NCBI RefSeq assembly: GCF_900167435.1
Contig: NZ_FUWS01000001.1
Span: 63,295-127,294, forward strand
Direction of reading: 5' to 3'
Source: Marinactinospora thermotolerans DSM 45154
GTDB taxonomy: Bacteria; Actinomycetota; Actinomycetes; Streptosporangiales; Streptosporangiaceae
DNA: 64,000 bases
Below the pieces are notes generated by a model. That model was not told where the DNA came from and made no database searches. It was given only the letters and a program-made list of their open reading frames with translations. Positions 1 through 10,944 of this stretch are shown here, one piece after another. Each line of letters starts with the position of its first letter. The first letter of the stretch is position 1. Both the position numbers and the translations under genes were made by a program.

Positions 1-2721
<2,721 letters not shown>

Positions 2722-2791
2722 ACCGCTGACCCCGTGAATCCGGGCGTGTCCCGCCCGCCCGGCCCCGCAGAGTATCGAGGAGTGGCGGACC

Positions 2792-5203
2792 GTGGAGTCC
2801 CCCCATCTGCCCACGAGCAACGACGCCGGTGAACTGGCCAGGACCACCTCCCCCGGCGTGGACGACACGCCGGACGTCCTACGGGACGATGAGACCCTGG
2901 CCGGCCGGCTGGCCGCCACCGTCGAACGGCTGCGCCGCCAGCTCCGCGACGCCGAGACCGCGGCCGACGCCAGGTCCCTGATCGAGCTCGCCAAGGGCAT
3001 CGTGATGGAACGCCTCCAGTGCGGTCCGGCCCAGGCGGCCCGGCAGCTCAGGGAGCTGGCCACGACGGCGCAGCTGCCGCTGTTGGAGCTGGCCGCCGAC
3101 ATCGTCAACCAGACGGCGGGCGACCCCCTCGCCTTCGCCATCTCCGGTGATGCTCCTCCGCCTCCCCGGGGATCCTCCTCCCCGTCGCCGGCCGTCCGGC
3201 TGCGCACCGCGGAATCGGGCATCCTCGCCGCCGGTGAGACCCAGGCCGCGGCCGCGTCCCTGCTCGACCACGCGCTGGCGCCGCTCGGCGCGAGCGCGCT
3301 GGCCGTCTGGGCGTGCGCCCCCGACGGGTCGCTGACCCTGGCCGGGCACGCCGGGTTCACCTCGGCCGAGGCCGTCCGCTGGCGCTACGTCCCGCCGGGG
3401 GTGGGCACCCTCGCCCAACGGGTGCTGCGGCTGCGCCGCCCCTTGTGGGACCCCTCCTCGGTGGAGTCCTCGGCACCCTCCATCGGGGGGCGCGACCTGA
3501 CCGGCGATCGCGTCGTGCTGCCCGCCGAGACCAACGGGCGGCTGCTGGGGGTGCTGGAGATCTGCTGGCCCGGCCCCTTGGAGCCGTTGCCCCCCGCGGT
3601 GCAACGCCAGCTGGAGGCGCTGGCCGAGCTGTGCGCGCGCACCCTGGACGACAACGCCGGCGAGGCCGTCGGGACCGGCGAGATCGAACCCGTCTCCCCG
3701 CTCACCGACCTGGCCGACAGCCTGCTGGACCCCGCGCTCGTCCTGCACCCGTGGCGGGACGGGGAGGGGCGGGTGACCGACTTCCTCATCGCCTACACCA
3801 ACGAGCACTTCGCGGACCTGGCCGGCCGTCCCCGAGCCGACGTCACCGGCCGCCTGCTCCTGGAGGTCTACCCCCTGGCCGCGCTGGAGGGGGGCCTGTT
3901 CGACAAGGTCGAGCACGTCCACGCCACCGGAGAGCCCTTCCACAGCGAGCGCATGATCTTGTCCTCGCTCGTCGACCAGGTCCCCATCTCCTCGGTGGCC
4001 GCGGTCGGCATCGGCCGCTACGGCGACGCCGTCCTCCTGACGTGGCGGGTCCAGGACGAGGCCGCCCGGCTGGCGGCGCTGTTGCAACACGCGCAGCGGC
4101 TGGGCCGCATCGGCGGTTTCGAGGAGAACACCGCGACCGGCGAGATCACCTGGAACAGCCAGCTGTTCGCCCTGTACGGGCTGCCGCCCACCGCGGCGCC
4201 GATCCCGTTGGAGCAGTTGCGGTCCCACTCCCACCCCGACGACGCGGTGGCCATCGGACGCTTCCTGCGCACCGTCCTGCACCATCGGCGCCCGGCCTCC
4301 ACCGCGTTCCGGCTCCAACGTCCCGACGGGGTGGTGCGCCACATCCGCGTCGTCGCCGAGCCGGTCACCGACGCGGGAGGCCACCTGGTCGCCGTGCGCG
4401 GCGCCTACCAGGACGTCTCGGCCCAGCACTGGACCGAGGTGGCGTTGGCCGCCACCCGCGACCGGCTGGCCGACACCGAACAGCGCGCGGCCGAGCGCAA
4501 CCGGCTGGCGTTGCAGCTCCAGCAGGCCATCATGCCGCCCGCGCCGCCGCCGATGGACGTGTCGGGCCTGCGGGTCGCGGTCCGCTACCGCCCCGCCGAG
4601 AAGGAGCACCTGGTCGGCGGCGACTGGTACGACGCCGTCGCCCTGCCCACCGGGCAGGTGCTGCTGGCCGTGGGGGACGTGGCCGGACACGGCATCGAGG
4701 CGGCCACCGGCATGGTCGTGCTGCGCAACGCCCTGCGCGGTCTCGCCGCGACCGGGGCCGGGCCGGCCCAGCTGCTGGGCTGGCTCAACACCGTCGCCTT
4801 CCACCTGACCGAGCAGGTGACCGCGACCGCGGTGTGCGGGGTCTACGATCCCCCGACCGGTGTACTGCGCTGGTCACGTGCCGGGCACCTGCCGCCGGTG
4901 CTGCTCCGGGAGGAGTCGGCCGAACCCCTGCCGCTGCCCGGCGGCATCCTGCTGGGCGCGGTCCCGGACGCCTCCTACGACGAGGAGGAGCTGGAACTGC
5001 GCCCCGGCGACACCCTGTTGATGTACACCGACGGCCTGATCGAGCGGCGGGACCGCTCCCTGCAGCACTCCCTGGACCGGTTGCTCACGCTGGCCCGCAG
5101 ACCGGTGGAGGGAGGGCTGGAGGAGCAGCTCGACCACCTGCTCACCCACGGCAACGCCGACACCGACGACGACACGTGCCTGATCGGTGTGCGGCTGAAC
5201 TGA
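2792..5203 (+). CDS. ANTAR-GAF-PAS-PP2C (SpoIIE-type) serine/threonine phosphatase
   Basis: This 803-residue soluble protein starts at GTG 2792, nine bases after GAGGAG. An ANTAR-like RNA-binding helical segment lies at about residues 45-110, with the family signature LAKGIVMERL. It is followed by a GAF domain at about 145-290, two PAS-like segments at about 305-420 and 430-550, and a PP2C/SpoIIE phosphatase domain at about 575-803. Metal-binding aspartates are visible in GGDWYDAV, GDVAGHG, YTDGLIERRD and DDTCLIGV. Family members dephosphorylate anti-sigma-factor antagonists of the STAS type. STAS proteins occur at 34751 and 58490 in this window, though partnership is inference. An ANTAR module at the front of a PP2C phosphatase is less common than PAS or GAF alone. 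Confidence 0.9.
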   Translation: MESPHLPTSNDAGELARTTSPGVDDTPDVLRDDETLAGRLAATVERLRRQLRDAETAADARSLIELAKGIVMERLQCGPAQAARQLRELATTAQLPLLELAADIVNQTAGDPLAFAISGDAPPPPRGSSSPSPAVRLRTAESGILAAGETQAAAASLLDHALAPLGASALAVWACAPDGSLTLAGHAGFTSAEAVRWRYVPPGVGTLAQRVLRLRRPLWDPSSVESSAPSIGGRDLTGDRVVLPAETNGRLLGVLEICWPGPLEPLPPAVQRQLEALAELCARTLDDNAGEAVGTGEIEPVSPLTDLADSLLDPALVLHPWRDGEGRVTDFLIAYTNEHFADLAGRPRADVTGRLLLEVYPLAALEGGLFDKVEHVHATGEPFHSERMILSSLVDQVPISSVAAVGIGRYGDAVLLTWRVQDEAARLAALLQHAQRLGRIGGFEENTATGEITWNSQLFALYGLPPTAAPIPLEQLRSHSHPDDAVAIGRFLRTVLHHRRPASTAFRLQRPDGVVRHIRVVAEPVTDAGGHLVAVRGAYQDVSAQHWTEVALAATRDRLADTEQRAAERNRLALQLQQAIMPPAPPPMDVSGLRVAVRYRPAEKEHLVGGDWYDAVALPTGQVLLAVGDVAGHGIEAATGMVVLRNALRGLAATGAGPAQLLGWLNTVAFHLTEQVTATAVCGVYDPPTGVLRWSRAGHLPPVLLREESAEPLPLPGGILLGAVPDASYDEEELELRPGDTLLMYTDGLIERRDRSLQHSLDRLLTLARRPVEGGLEEQLDHLLTHGNADTDDDTCLIGVRLN

Positions 5204-5315
5204 AATCCGCCGGAAAAGCCCGAAAACCGACTGTCCTCCCGGGATCCCGGCCGCGTCCCAGAACGTCGAAGATCACGTCCACGGGACAACAGAACAGATA
5301 AGTAGGTCTCAAGGG

Positions 5316-6578
5316 ATGTTCGGGATTTTGCGCCCATGTCGGCATGCCCTGCCGGACGGACTGGCCGACGAATGGACGGGACACCTGTGCGGCATGTGCC
5401 TCGCCCTACGCGACGACCACGGCCAGGCCGCGCGGGTGGCCACCAACTACGACGGCCTGGTGATCTCGGTGCTGGTGGCGGCTCAAACGCCGGGCGGCAC
5501 CCCGACACGCACCGCGGGACCCTGCCCGCTGCGCGGGATGCGACGGGCCGAGGTCGCCCGCGGCGAGGGGGCCAGGCTCGCGGCGGCGGTGTCGCTCGTC
5601 CTGGCCTCGGCCAAGGTCGACGACCACGTGCTCGACGCCGACGGGCTCTACGGGCGGCGCGCGGTGCGCGGCGCAGCGCGGCGGCTGGCCGGCCACTGGG
5701 CGCGCGCCGCCCGGCGCAGCGGCGGCGAACTCGGGTTCGACGGGGGCGCCCTCCTGACCGTCGTGGAGCGCCAGCGCGAGGCCGAGGAGGCGGCCGGCCC
5801 CGGTGGTGACGTGCTGTCGGTGACCGCCCCCACCGAGGAGGCCACCGGCCAGGCCTTCGCCCACACGGCCGTGCTGGCCGGCCGGCCGCACAACGCCGAC
5901 CCCCTGCGCGAGGCCGGCCGGCTGTTCGGACGCATCGCCCACCTGCTCGACGCGGTCGAGGACCGCGAACGCGACGACGCGACCGGAGCCTGGAACCCCA
6001 TCTCCGCGACGCAGACGCCGATCGACGAGATCCGCCGGCTGTGCGACGACGCGGTGCTGGGGGTGCGCCTGGCGCTGGCCGAGACGGCGTTCGACGACGA
6101 CCGCCTCGTCCGGGCGCTGCTGGAGGACGAGCTGGCCAAGGCGGTGCGGCGCACCTTCGGGCACGCCGGCCACTCCTACGGGGGCCCGCACCACCCCCAC
6201 GGGCATCCCGGACACCCCACGCCCCCTCCCGGCCGCCCGCACGGCGACGGATACCACGGACACGGCGGGTCGCACGGCCCCACGGACGCCGGCCGCGGCG
6301 GATGGCGGCCCGCGCAGGGGCGCGGGTCGTGGTGCGACCGCTGCTGCGAGGGGTGCACCTGCGAAACCCCGAAGCTGCACTCGCCGCCCAAGCAGCGGGG
6401 ACCGATCACCGGGTGCGCGATCTTCACGTGGATGTGCTGCACCTGCCAGTTCTGCTGCCGCGACCCCCATCCGGGACCGTGGTCGGGCAAAGCGCGGGAC
6501 AGCTGGTGCAACGCCTGCGAGTGCTGCCAGTGCTGCGAGGTCTGCCGCTGCTGCGAGTGCTGCGACTGCGGGTTGTGA
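5316..6578 (+). CDS. DUF5685-family protein with His-rich linker and Cys-rich tail
   Basis: This 420-residue protein has the N-terminal DUF5685 pattern, a Cys-His pair, then CGMC, an HG and NYDGLVISVL, up to about residue 280. No biochemical role is established for the family. A linker at about 288-330 is rich in His, Gly and Pro, with many HP and GH pairs. From Cys340 to the end there are 23 cysteines in 81 residues, mostly as CC and CxC pairs such as CECCQCCEVCRCC. This suggests a metal-binding or disulfide-rich tail on an otherwise helical cytosolic protein. There is no signal peptide. The ATG start is followed closely by the conserved N-terminus. A strong hairpin follows the stop codon. 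Metal binding is inference from composition. Confidence 0.8.
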   Translation: MFGILRPCRHALPDGLADEWTGHLCGMCLALRDDHGQAARVATNYDGLVISVLVAAQTPGGTPTRTAGPCPLRGMRRAEVARGEGARLAAAVSLVLASAKVDDHVLDADGLYGRRAVRGAARRLAGHWARAARRSGGELGFDGGALLTVVERQREAEEAAGPGGDVLSVTAPTEEATGQAFAHTAVLAGRPHNADPLREAGRLFGRIAHLLDAVEDRERDDATGAWNPISATQTPIDEIRRLCDDAVLGVRLALAETAFDDDRLVRALLEDELAKAVRRTFGHAGHSYGGPHHPHGHPGHPTPPPGRPHGDGYHGHGGSHGPTDAGRGGWRPAQGRGSWCDRCCEGCTCETPKLHSPPKQRGPITGCAIFTWMCCTCQFCCRDPHPGPWSGKARDSWCNACECCQCCEVCRCCECCDCGL

Positions 6579-6581
6579 ACG

Positions 6582-6613
6582 CGGTGGGGCGGGGAGGCGA
6601 CCCCGCCCCACCG
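6582..6613 (+). terminator. GC-rich hairpin terminator after the DUF5685 gene
   Basis: A perfect 13-bp inverted repeat (6582-6594 with 6601-6613) encloses a 6-base loop and begins four bases past the stop codon. It has no T-run, as is common for actinobacterial terminators. Confidence 0.75.
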
Positions 6614-7229
6614 GTGCTCGACGAGGGAGGTCCGTCGTCGGACCGGCGACGCGCGTGGGCGGAGCGGCACGCCCTCGACCTGCGGACGCCGCCCGGGGGT
6701 GGTGCGGGGTGGGCGAACGGCGGAGGCCATCAGGGTCGACGGTGGGCGATGGCGCGACGGAGGGACGGGAGGCGTCCCGGAGACGGCCCGGGGCGCCCAC
6801 GTGGTTCCGCTCGGAGGGTCCGTGGCGGGGCCGGTCCCGCCACCGTGCCCGCTCGGTCCTCGCCCCCAGGCGCCGTCCCACCGGTTCACCGCGTCCCCGG
6901 CCGTCTCCGCGGTCCCGGCCTGCGGCGGCGCTCGCCGCCGGCCCGTCCGGCCGGTGCCGGCGTGCTCCATGGACCGCCTCGGCACGGGAACGGCGCGCCC
7001 GCGCGTGGCCGACCGCGCTTCTCGCCGGCGGCGCGGACTCCCCGCTGAGGCCGGTCGAGGATCGGAGTCGCCGGAAAGGGCGGCGCCCGCCCCACGTGGA
7101 CCGGGCGGGACGAGGCCGGGCGGGGCGGAGGCCACCGCGTGCCCACGCCCCCGCTCGGACCCCCGCGTCCGGCGAGGCCGGGCACGGGGAGCGACATGGG
7201 AAGGCTTCGGCACCACGACGTCTCCGGGG
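6614..7229. other. 616-bp GC-rich stretch without a convincing gene
   Basis: All frames are open for long distances because of base composition. Their translations are Arg/Pro/Gly/Ala-rich, show no domain and have no well-placed ribosome binding site. I see no RNA gene or repeat here. It lies between the terminator of the DUF5685 gene and the 3' end of the minus-strand Rv3235-family gene. Confidence 0.5.
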
Positions 7230-7640
7230 TCAGCGGCCGAGGTCGGTCTCCAGACGGGTGCACAACCACGCCCGTGACATCCAGTCCACGCGAAGCGCGA
7301 GTGCGCGATGCCGGCCGCCGCACACCACGACCGCGCTCACCTCGGTGATCCCGGGCGCCGGACAGCGGAGGTGGGCCCGTCCCAGCCGGGGCCGGACCGG
7401 GGTCGCATACCCTCCCGCCCTGCGCCGCAGCGCCTGGTAGGCCCGGCCGGTCATGCGGTCGCGCAGATGGACCGGATCACGGTGGCCGGCGAGGACCTCG
7501 GCGACGCACAACGCGAACTGGGACAGTTCCCTGGCCCGGCGCTCCCGTCCGGGTTCGGCGCCGCCACCCGGGCACGCGGCGGCGCGGACGGCGGGACGGG
7601 ACTGGGGCTGACGGTGCGCGTGGGGGACGGGGGTGAACAT
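7230..7640 (-). CDS. Rv3235-family protein
   Basis: The C-terminal two thirds match the actinobacterial Rv3235 family pattern: a helix like FALCVAEVLAGHRDPVHL, a YQALRR segment, then RLGRAHLRCPAPGITEVSA, VVVCGGRHRALALRVD and a final aromatic WLCTRLE strand. The family is of unknown function and usually lies beside secA and a ribosome hibernation factor gene; neither is here, so this is an orphan copy. An ATG at 7658 is in frame. The ATG at 7640 is preferred because it follows GGAG at a good distance (AGGAGA then seven bases), giving 136 residues. The N-terminal 45 residues are low-complexity Arg/Pro/Ala. The gene is monocistronic and converges on the empty region to its left. Confidence 0.7.
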   Translation of the reverse strand: MFTPVPHAHRQPQSRPAVRAAACPGGGAEPGRERRARELSQFALCVAEVLAGHRDPVHLRDRMTGRAYQALRRRAGGYATPVRPRLGRAHLRCPAPGITEVSAVVVCGGRHRALALRVDWMSRAWLCTRLETDLGR

Positions 7641-7888
7641 CCGTCGTCTCCTCTTCATGGAGGGGCGGCGGCGTTCCGGCCCTGGGACACCGGAACGCTC
7701 CGCCGGGGACGGCGGTCCGGACGGGCCGCCATGGTTTCAGAGGGACGACGGTGCTTCCCGTGCCAGGTGGAATACCGGCTTTACCGCGGAACCGGGGGAT
7801 CGGCGATCCCCGGAAAGGACGTGCGCGTTTTCCCGCGGACGGCCCGCCGTCGCTTTTCGATCCGATGACGGGAGCGTTTCCAGGGCCG
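7641..7888. other. Divergent intergenic region
   Basis: This stretch separates the minus-strand Rv3235-family gene from the ABC operon promoter at 7889. No protein-like reading frame or RNA gene could be recognised; the frames open here give low-complexity translations. Confidence 0.4.
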
Positions 7889-7935
7889 TTGACATTGATT
7901 TCCGCGCTGTCTACATTTCTCGGCAAGCGCTTTCC
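7889..7935 (+). promoter_or_regulatory. Sigma-A-type promoter with LacI-family operator for the ABC operon
   Basis: TTGACA at 7889-7894 is separated by exactly 17 bases from TACATT at 7912-7917. The operator core AAGCGCTT (7925-7932, within GCAAGCGCTTTCC) lies at the expected transcription start. A LacI-family repressor bound here would block initiation of the permease operon that starts at 7965. Confidence 0.8.
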
Positions 7936-7964
7936 GCAATGGACCAAGCAAAGGAGCTGGTGGC

Positions 7965-8891
7965 GTGGCAACCGTCACCGAAGGGCGTCGCGCGCAAGCC
8001 GCTCCGCGCCGCGGCCTCCGTCACAGATGGACTCCGTACCTGCTCATCGCACCCTCGGTGCTGCTGATGATCGTCTTCCTGCTGTACCCGATCCTCAGCG
8101 TGTTCTACTACAGCCTCCAGCACTACAACGTGACCGAGCCGTGGAACAACGGTTTCGCCGGGCTGGAGAACTACCGGACCATGCTGTTCGAGGACCCCCT
8201 GTTCTGGCGCAGTCTGGGGTTCACCGCGCAATGGGTCGGTTGGGAGGTCATCCTCCAGCTGCTGTTCGGGCTGCTCCTGGCGCTGATCGTCAACGAGACC
8301 TTCCGGTGGCGCGGCCTGGCCCGGGCCACCGTCTTCGCCCCCTGGGTGGTCTCCGGCGTCCTCACCACCGTGCTGTGGACGCTGCTCTACAGCCCCACCA
8401 CCGGTTTCCTGCGGTTCCTCTCCGACCTCGGCATCGGCTCGCCGGGGACCGCGGTCCTGGCCGATCCCGACACCGTCTTCGGCGCCGCGGTGCTCGCCGA
8501 ACTGTGGCGGGGCGTCCCCTTCTTCGCCATCCTGTTGCTGGCCGACCTCCAGACCATCTCCAAGGACCTCTACGAGGCGGCGTCGGTGGACGGCGCCGGC
8601 CGGCGGCGCCGCTTCCTGCACATCACGCTGCCGCACCTGAAGAACGCGATCATCCTGTCCACCCTGCTCCGCGCGATCTGGGAGTTCAACAACGTCGACC
8701 TGCTGTACACCCTGACCGGCGGCGGCCCCGCGAACGCGACGACCACCCTGCCGCTCTACGTCGCCCAGCAGGCCGTGGACTCCTACGAATTCGGCTACGG
8801 GGCGGCGCTGACCACCGCGTCCTTCGGGCTGCTCCTCATCTGTTCCCTCGTCTACCTGCGTCTGAGCAGGTTCGGAGGTGACCGCGCGTGA
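7965..8891 (+). CDS. ABC sugar transporter permease (MalF/UgpA type)
   Basis: This 308-residue inner-membrane protein starts at GTG 7965, eight bases after AAGGAG. It has six predicted membrane spans, the first at about residues 25-50 (PYLLIAPSVLLMIVFLLYPI). The cytoplasmic EAA loop is visible at about 200-220 as EAASVDGAGRRRRFLHITLP, which docks on an ATPase. It pairs with the second permease (overlap GTGA at 8888) and with the lipoprotein at 13539. No ATPase gene is in the cluster, so a shared MsiK-type ATPase elsewhere is likely; that is known for actinobacterial sugar importers and is inferred here. The operator upstream places it under LacI-type control. Confidence 0.92.
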   Translation: MATVTEGRRAQAAPRRGLRHRWTPYLLIAPSVLLMIVFLLYPILSVFYYSLQHYNVTEPWNNGFAGLENYRTMLFEDPLFWRSLGFTAQWVGWEVILQLLFGLLLALIVNETFRWRGLARATVFAPWVVSGVLTTVLWTLLYSPTTGFLRFLSDLGIGSPGTAVLADPDTVFGAAVLAELWRGVPFFAILLLADLQTISKDLYEAASVDGAGRRRRFLHITLPHLKNAIILSTLLRAIWEFNNVDLLYTLTGGGPANATTTLPLYVAQQAVDSYEFGYGAALTTASFGLLLICSLVYLRLSRFGGDRA

Positions 8892-9796
8892 CCGTCGACC
8901 GCGCCGTCCACGCCCCCGTCCAGCCCCCCGGCCAGGGGAGCGCTCCCAGCGGGACCCGTCCCCCCGCCCCCGCCCCGCCGCGGCGACGCCCCCGGCTGCC
9001 GCGCTGGGAGATCGCCGTCCCGCTCACGCTCTACCTGCTGTTCACCCTGATCCCGTTCTACTGGATGGTGCTCTACGCCATCCGCCCCGCCGGCACCACG
9101 GGCATCGTGCCCTGGCCGCTCACCCTGGAGCACTTCGACACGGTGTGGAACGGCATCGGCTTCGGGGCCTACTTCGCCAACAGCATGAAGGTCGGCGTCG
9201 CCGCGCTGGTCGCGACGTGCGTGGTGGCCCTGTCGGGCGGGTACGCGCTGGCGCGGTTCTCCTTCCGGGGAAAGCGGTTGTTCATGGTCGCGATGCTGGG
9301 CACCCAGTTCATCCCCGGCGCGATGATGCTGATCCCGCTGTTCGAGCTGTTCAGCATGCTCAACCTGACCGACAGCCTGTGGTCCCTGGTGATCGCCAAC
9401 ACCGTCTTCCAGCTCCCCTTGTCGCTGATCCTGCTCAGCGGCTTCGTCCGCAACATCCCGGTGGAACTGGAGGAGGCGGCCTGGGTCGACGGCTGCTCGC
9501 GGATCCGCGCCTTCTTCGCCGTCGTGCTGCCGATGCTGCGTCCCGGCCTGATCGCCGTCGGCTCCTTCGCCTTCATCGACTCGTGGAACAACTTCCTGTT
9601 CGCCTTGATGTTCATCAGCTCCCAGGACAAGTACACGATCCCGGTCGGGCTGAGCTACACCATCGGCGAGTTCAGCGTCGACTTCGGGGCGCTGGCCGCC
9701 GGGGGCGTGGTCGCCGCGGTACCGGTGGTGATCGTGTTCGCCTTCATCCAGCGCTTCCTGGTGCAGGGCATGAGCGCCGGGGCGGTGAAGGGATGA
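8888..9796 (+). CDS. ABC sugar transporter permease (MalG/UgpE type)
   Basis: This 302-residue partner permease has a start (GTG 8888) overlapping the stop of the previous gene by four bases, which implies translational coupling. A proline-rich cytoplasmic N-terminus of about 40 residues precedes six membrane spans. The EAA motif is visible as EEAAWVDGCSRIRAFFAVVLP at about residues 197-217. Together with the gene before it, it forms the membrane channel of a CUT1-type carbohydrate importer. The substrate is not given by the sequence. Its neighbours (GH43, pectate lyase, sugar-acid enzymes) point to plant cell-wall oligosaccharides or their oxidised sugars. Confidence 0.92.
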   Translation: MTVDRAVHAPVQPPGQGSAPSGTRPPAPAPPRRRPRLPRWEIAVPLTLYLLFTLIPFYWMVLYAIRPAGTTGIVPWPLTLEHFDTVWNGIGFGAYFANSMKVGVAALVATCVVALSGGYALARFSFRGKRLFMVAMLGTQFIPGAMMLIPLFELFSMLNLTDSLWSLVIANTVFQLPLSLILLSGFVRNIPVELEEAAWVDGCSRIRAFFAVVLPMLRPGLIAVGSFAFIDSWNNFLFALMFISSQDKYTIPVGLSYTIGEFSVDFGALAAGGVVAAVPVVIVFAFIQRFLVQGMSAGAVKG

Positions 9797-10944
9797 GCGG
9801 GCCGGTCCCGGTCGTGCTGGCCGGCGCGCACGGGCACGGCCGCTGGCACCTGGACAACCTCCGCAGGCTCGCCGCCGCCGGACGGATCCGGCTCGTGGGG
9901 GTGTGCGACCCGGTGCCGGTGACCCGGGCGGACCTGGCCGGGCTGGGCGAGCCGGAGCAGTCGACGGACCTGGGCGAACTGGTACGGCGTACCGGCGCGG
10001 CCGTCACCGTCCTGGTCACCCCGATCCACACCCACCTGGACCTGGCCCGCACCGCCCTCGCCGCGGGCTCCCACGTCCTGTTGGAGAAGCCCCCCACCGC
10101 GACCCTGGCGGAGTACCGGCTGTTGCGCGCGGAGGTCGCCCGAAGCGGGCTGGCCTGTCAGGTGGGCTTCCAGAGCCTGGGCTCCGACGCGCCGGAGGCG
10201 GCCCGCGCGCTCGCCGCCTCCGGCGCGGTCGGCGACATACTCGGGGTGGGTGCCGCCGGCGCGTGGGTGCGCACCTCGGCCTACTACGCGCGGGCCCCCT
10301 GGGCCGGCCGACGGCGCATGGACGGGGTGGACGTCGTGGACGGCGCGCTGACCAACCCGTTCGCGCACGCCGTGGCGACCGCGCTGGCCCTGGCCGGCGC
10401 CGAGCGGTCGGTGGCCGGCGGGGTGGAACTGGAACTGTTCCACGCCCACGAGATCGACGCCGACGACACCTCCTGTCTGCGCCTGCGCGCTCCCGGTGGA
10501 TATCCGGTGACGGTCGCGGTGACCCTGTGCGCGCGGTCCCGCCACGACCCCTACGTCAGCATCAACGGCACCCGAGGACGCGTCCGGCTCTACTACACGC
10601 TCGACGAGGTCCACCTGGAGATCCCCGGCGCCGGACCACGGGTGAGCACCCACCCCCGCACCGACCTGCTGGAGAACCTCCTCGACCACCTCGCGGACGG
10701 AACACCGCTCCTGGTGCCGCTCGAACGCACCGAGGGGTTCATGACGGTGCTGGAGGCCGTGCGCACCGCCCCCGACCCGCGCCCCATCCCGGCCACGGCC
10801 CAGGAGGTCGCCACCGGACCCGACGGGGTGGGGCGCGTGGTGACCGGGGTGGAGGGGCTGGTCGCGCGCAGCGCCTACACCGGCCGACTGTTCTCCGAGC
10901 TGGGAGTCCCCTGGGCCGCCTCGACGACGGGAGCGCGACGATGA
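9793..10944 (+). CDS. Gfo/Idh/MocA-family NAD(P)-dependent oxidoreductase
   Basis: The ATG at 9793 overlaps the previous stop (ATGA), giving 383 residues. The N-terminal Rossmann fold begins LAGAHGHGRWHLDNL, an atypical glycine loop. The family motif EKPPTA follows near residue 98, and an α/β substrate domain follows with a conserved dipole of Asp/His residues (HAHEIDADD). Such enzymes oxidise a sugar hydroxyl or a sugar derivative with a nicotinamide cofactor. Being embedded between permeases and DUF6807/GH43 genes suggests it acts on the imported glycoside. The longer open frame running from upstream in this phase is an overlap shadow; the coupled ATG is preferred. Confidence 0.88.
   Translation: MSGPVPVVLAGAHGHGRWHLDNLRRLAAAGRIRLVGVCDPVPVTRADLAGLGEPEQSTDLGELVRRTGAAVTVLVTPIHTHLDLARTALAAGSHVLLEKPPTATLAEYRLLRAEVARSGLACQVGFQSLGSDAPEAARALAASGAVGDILGVGAAGAWVRTSAYYARAPWAGRRRMDGVDVVDGALTNPFAHAVATALALAGAERSVAGGVELELFHAHEIDADDTSCLRLRAPGGYPVTVAVTLCARSRHDPYVSINGTRGRVRLYYTLDEVHLEIPGAGPRVSTHPRTDLLENLLDHLADGTPLLVPLERTEGFMTVLEAVRTAPDPRPIPATAQEVATGPDGVGRVVTGVEGLVARSAYTGRLFSELGVPWAASTTGARR

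Noticed and set aside
3313-5301. A 662-codon open frame within the PP2C gene in another phase
   Set aside because: The PP2C frame has intact domains; the alternative is Arg/Pro-rich and has no start signal.
6655-7440. A 261-codon plus-strand frame in the gap before the Rv3235-family gene
   Set aside because: It is low-complexity Arg/Pro/Gly, has no ribosome binding site and overlaps a recognisable gene on the other strand.
8878-9792. Upstream extension of the first Gfo/Idh frame through the second permease gene
   Set aside because: The extension lies within the permease coding region; the coupled ATG at 9793 matches the family start.
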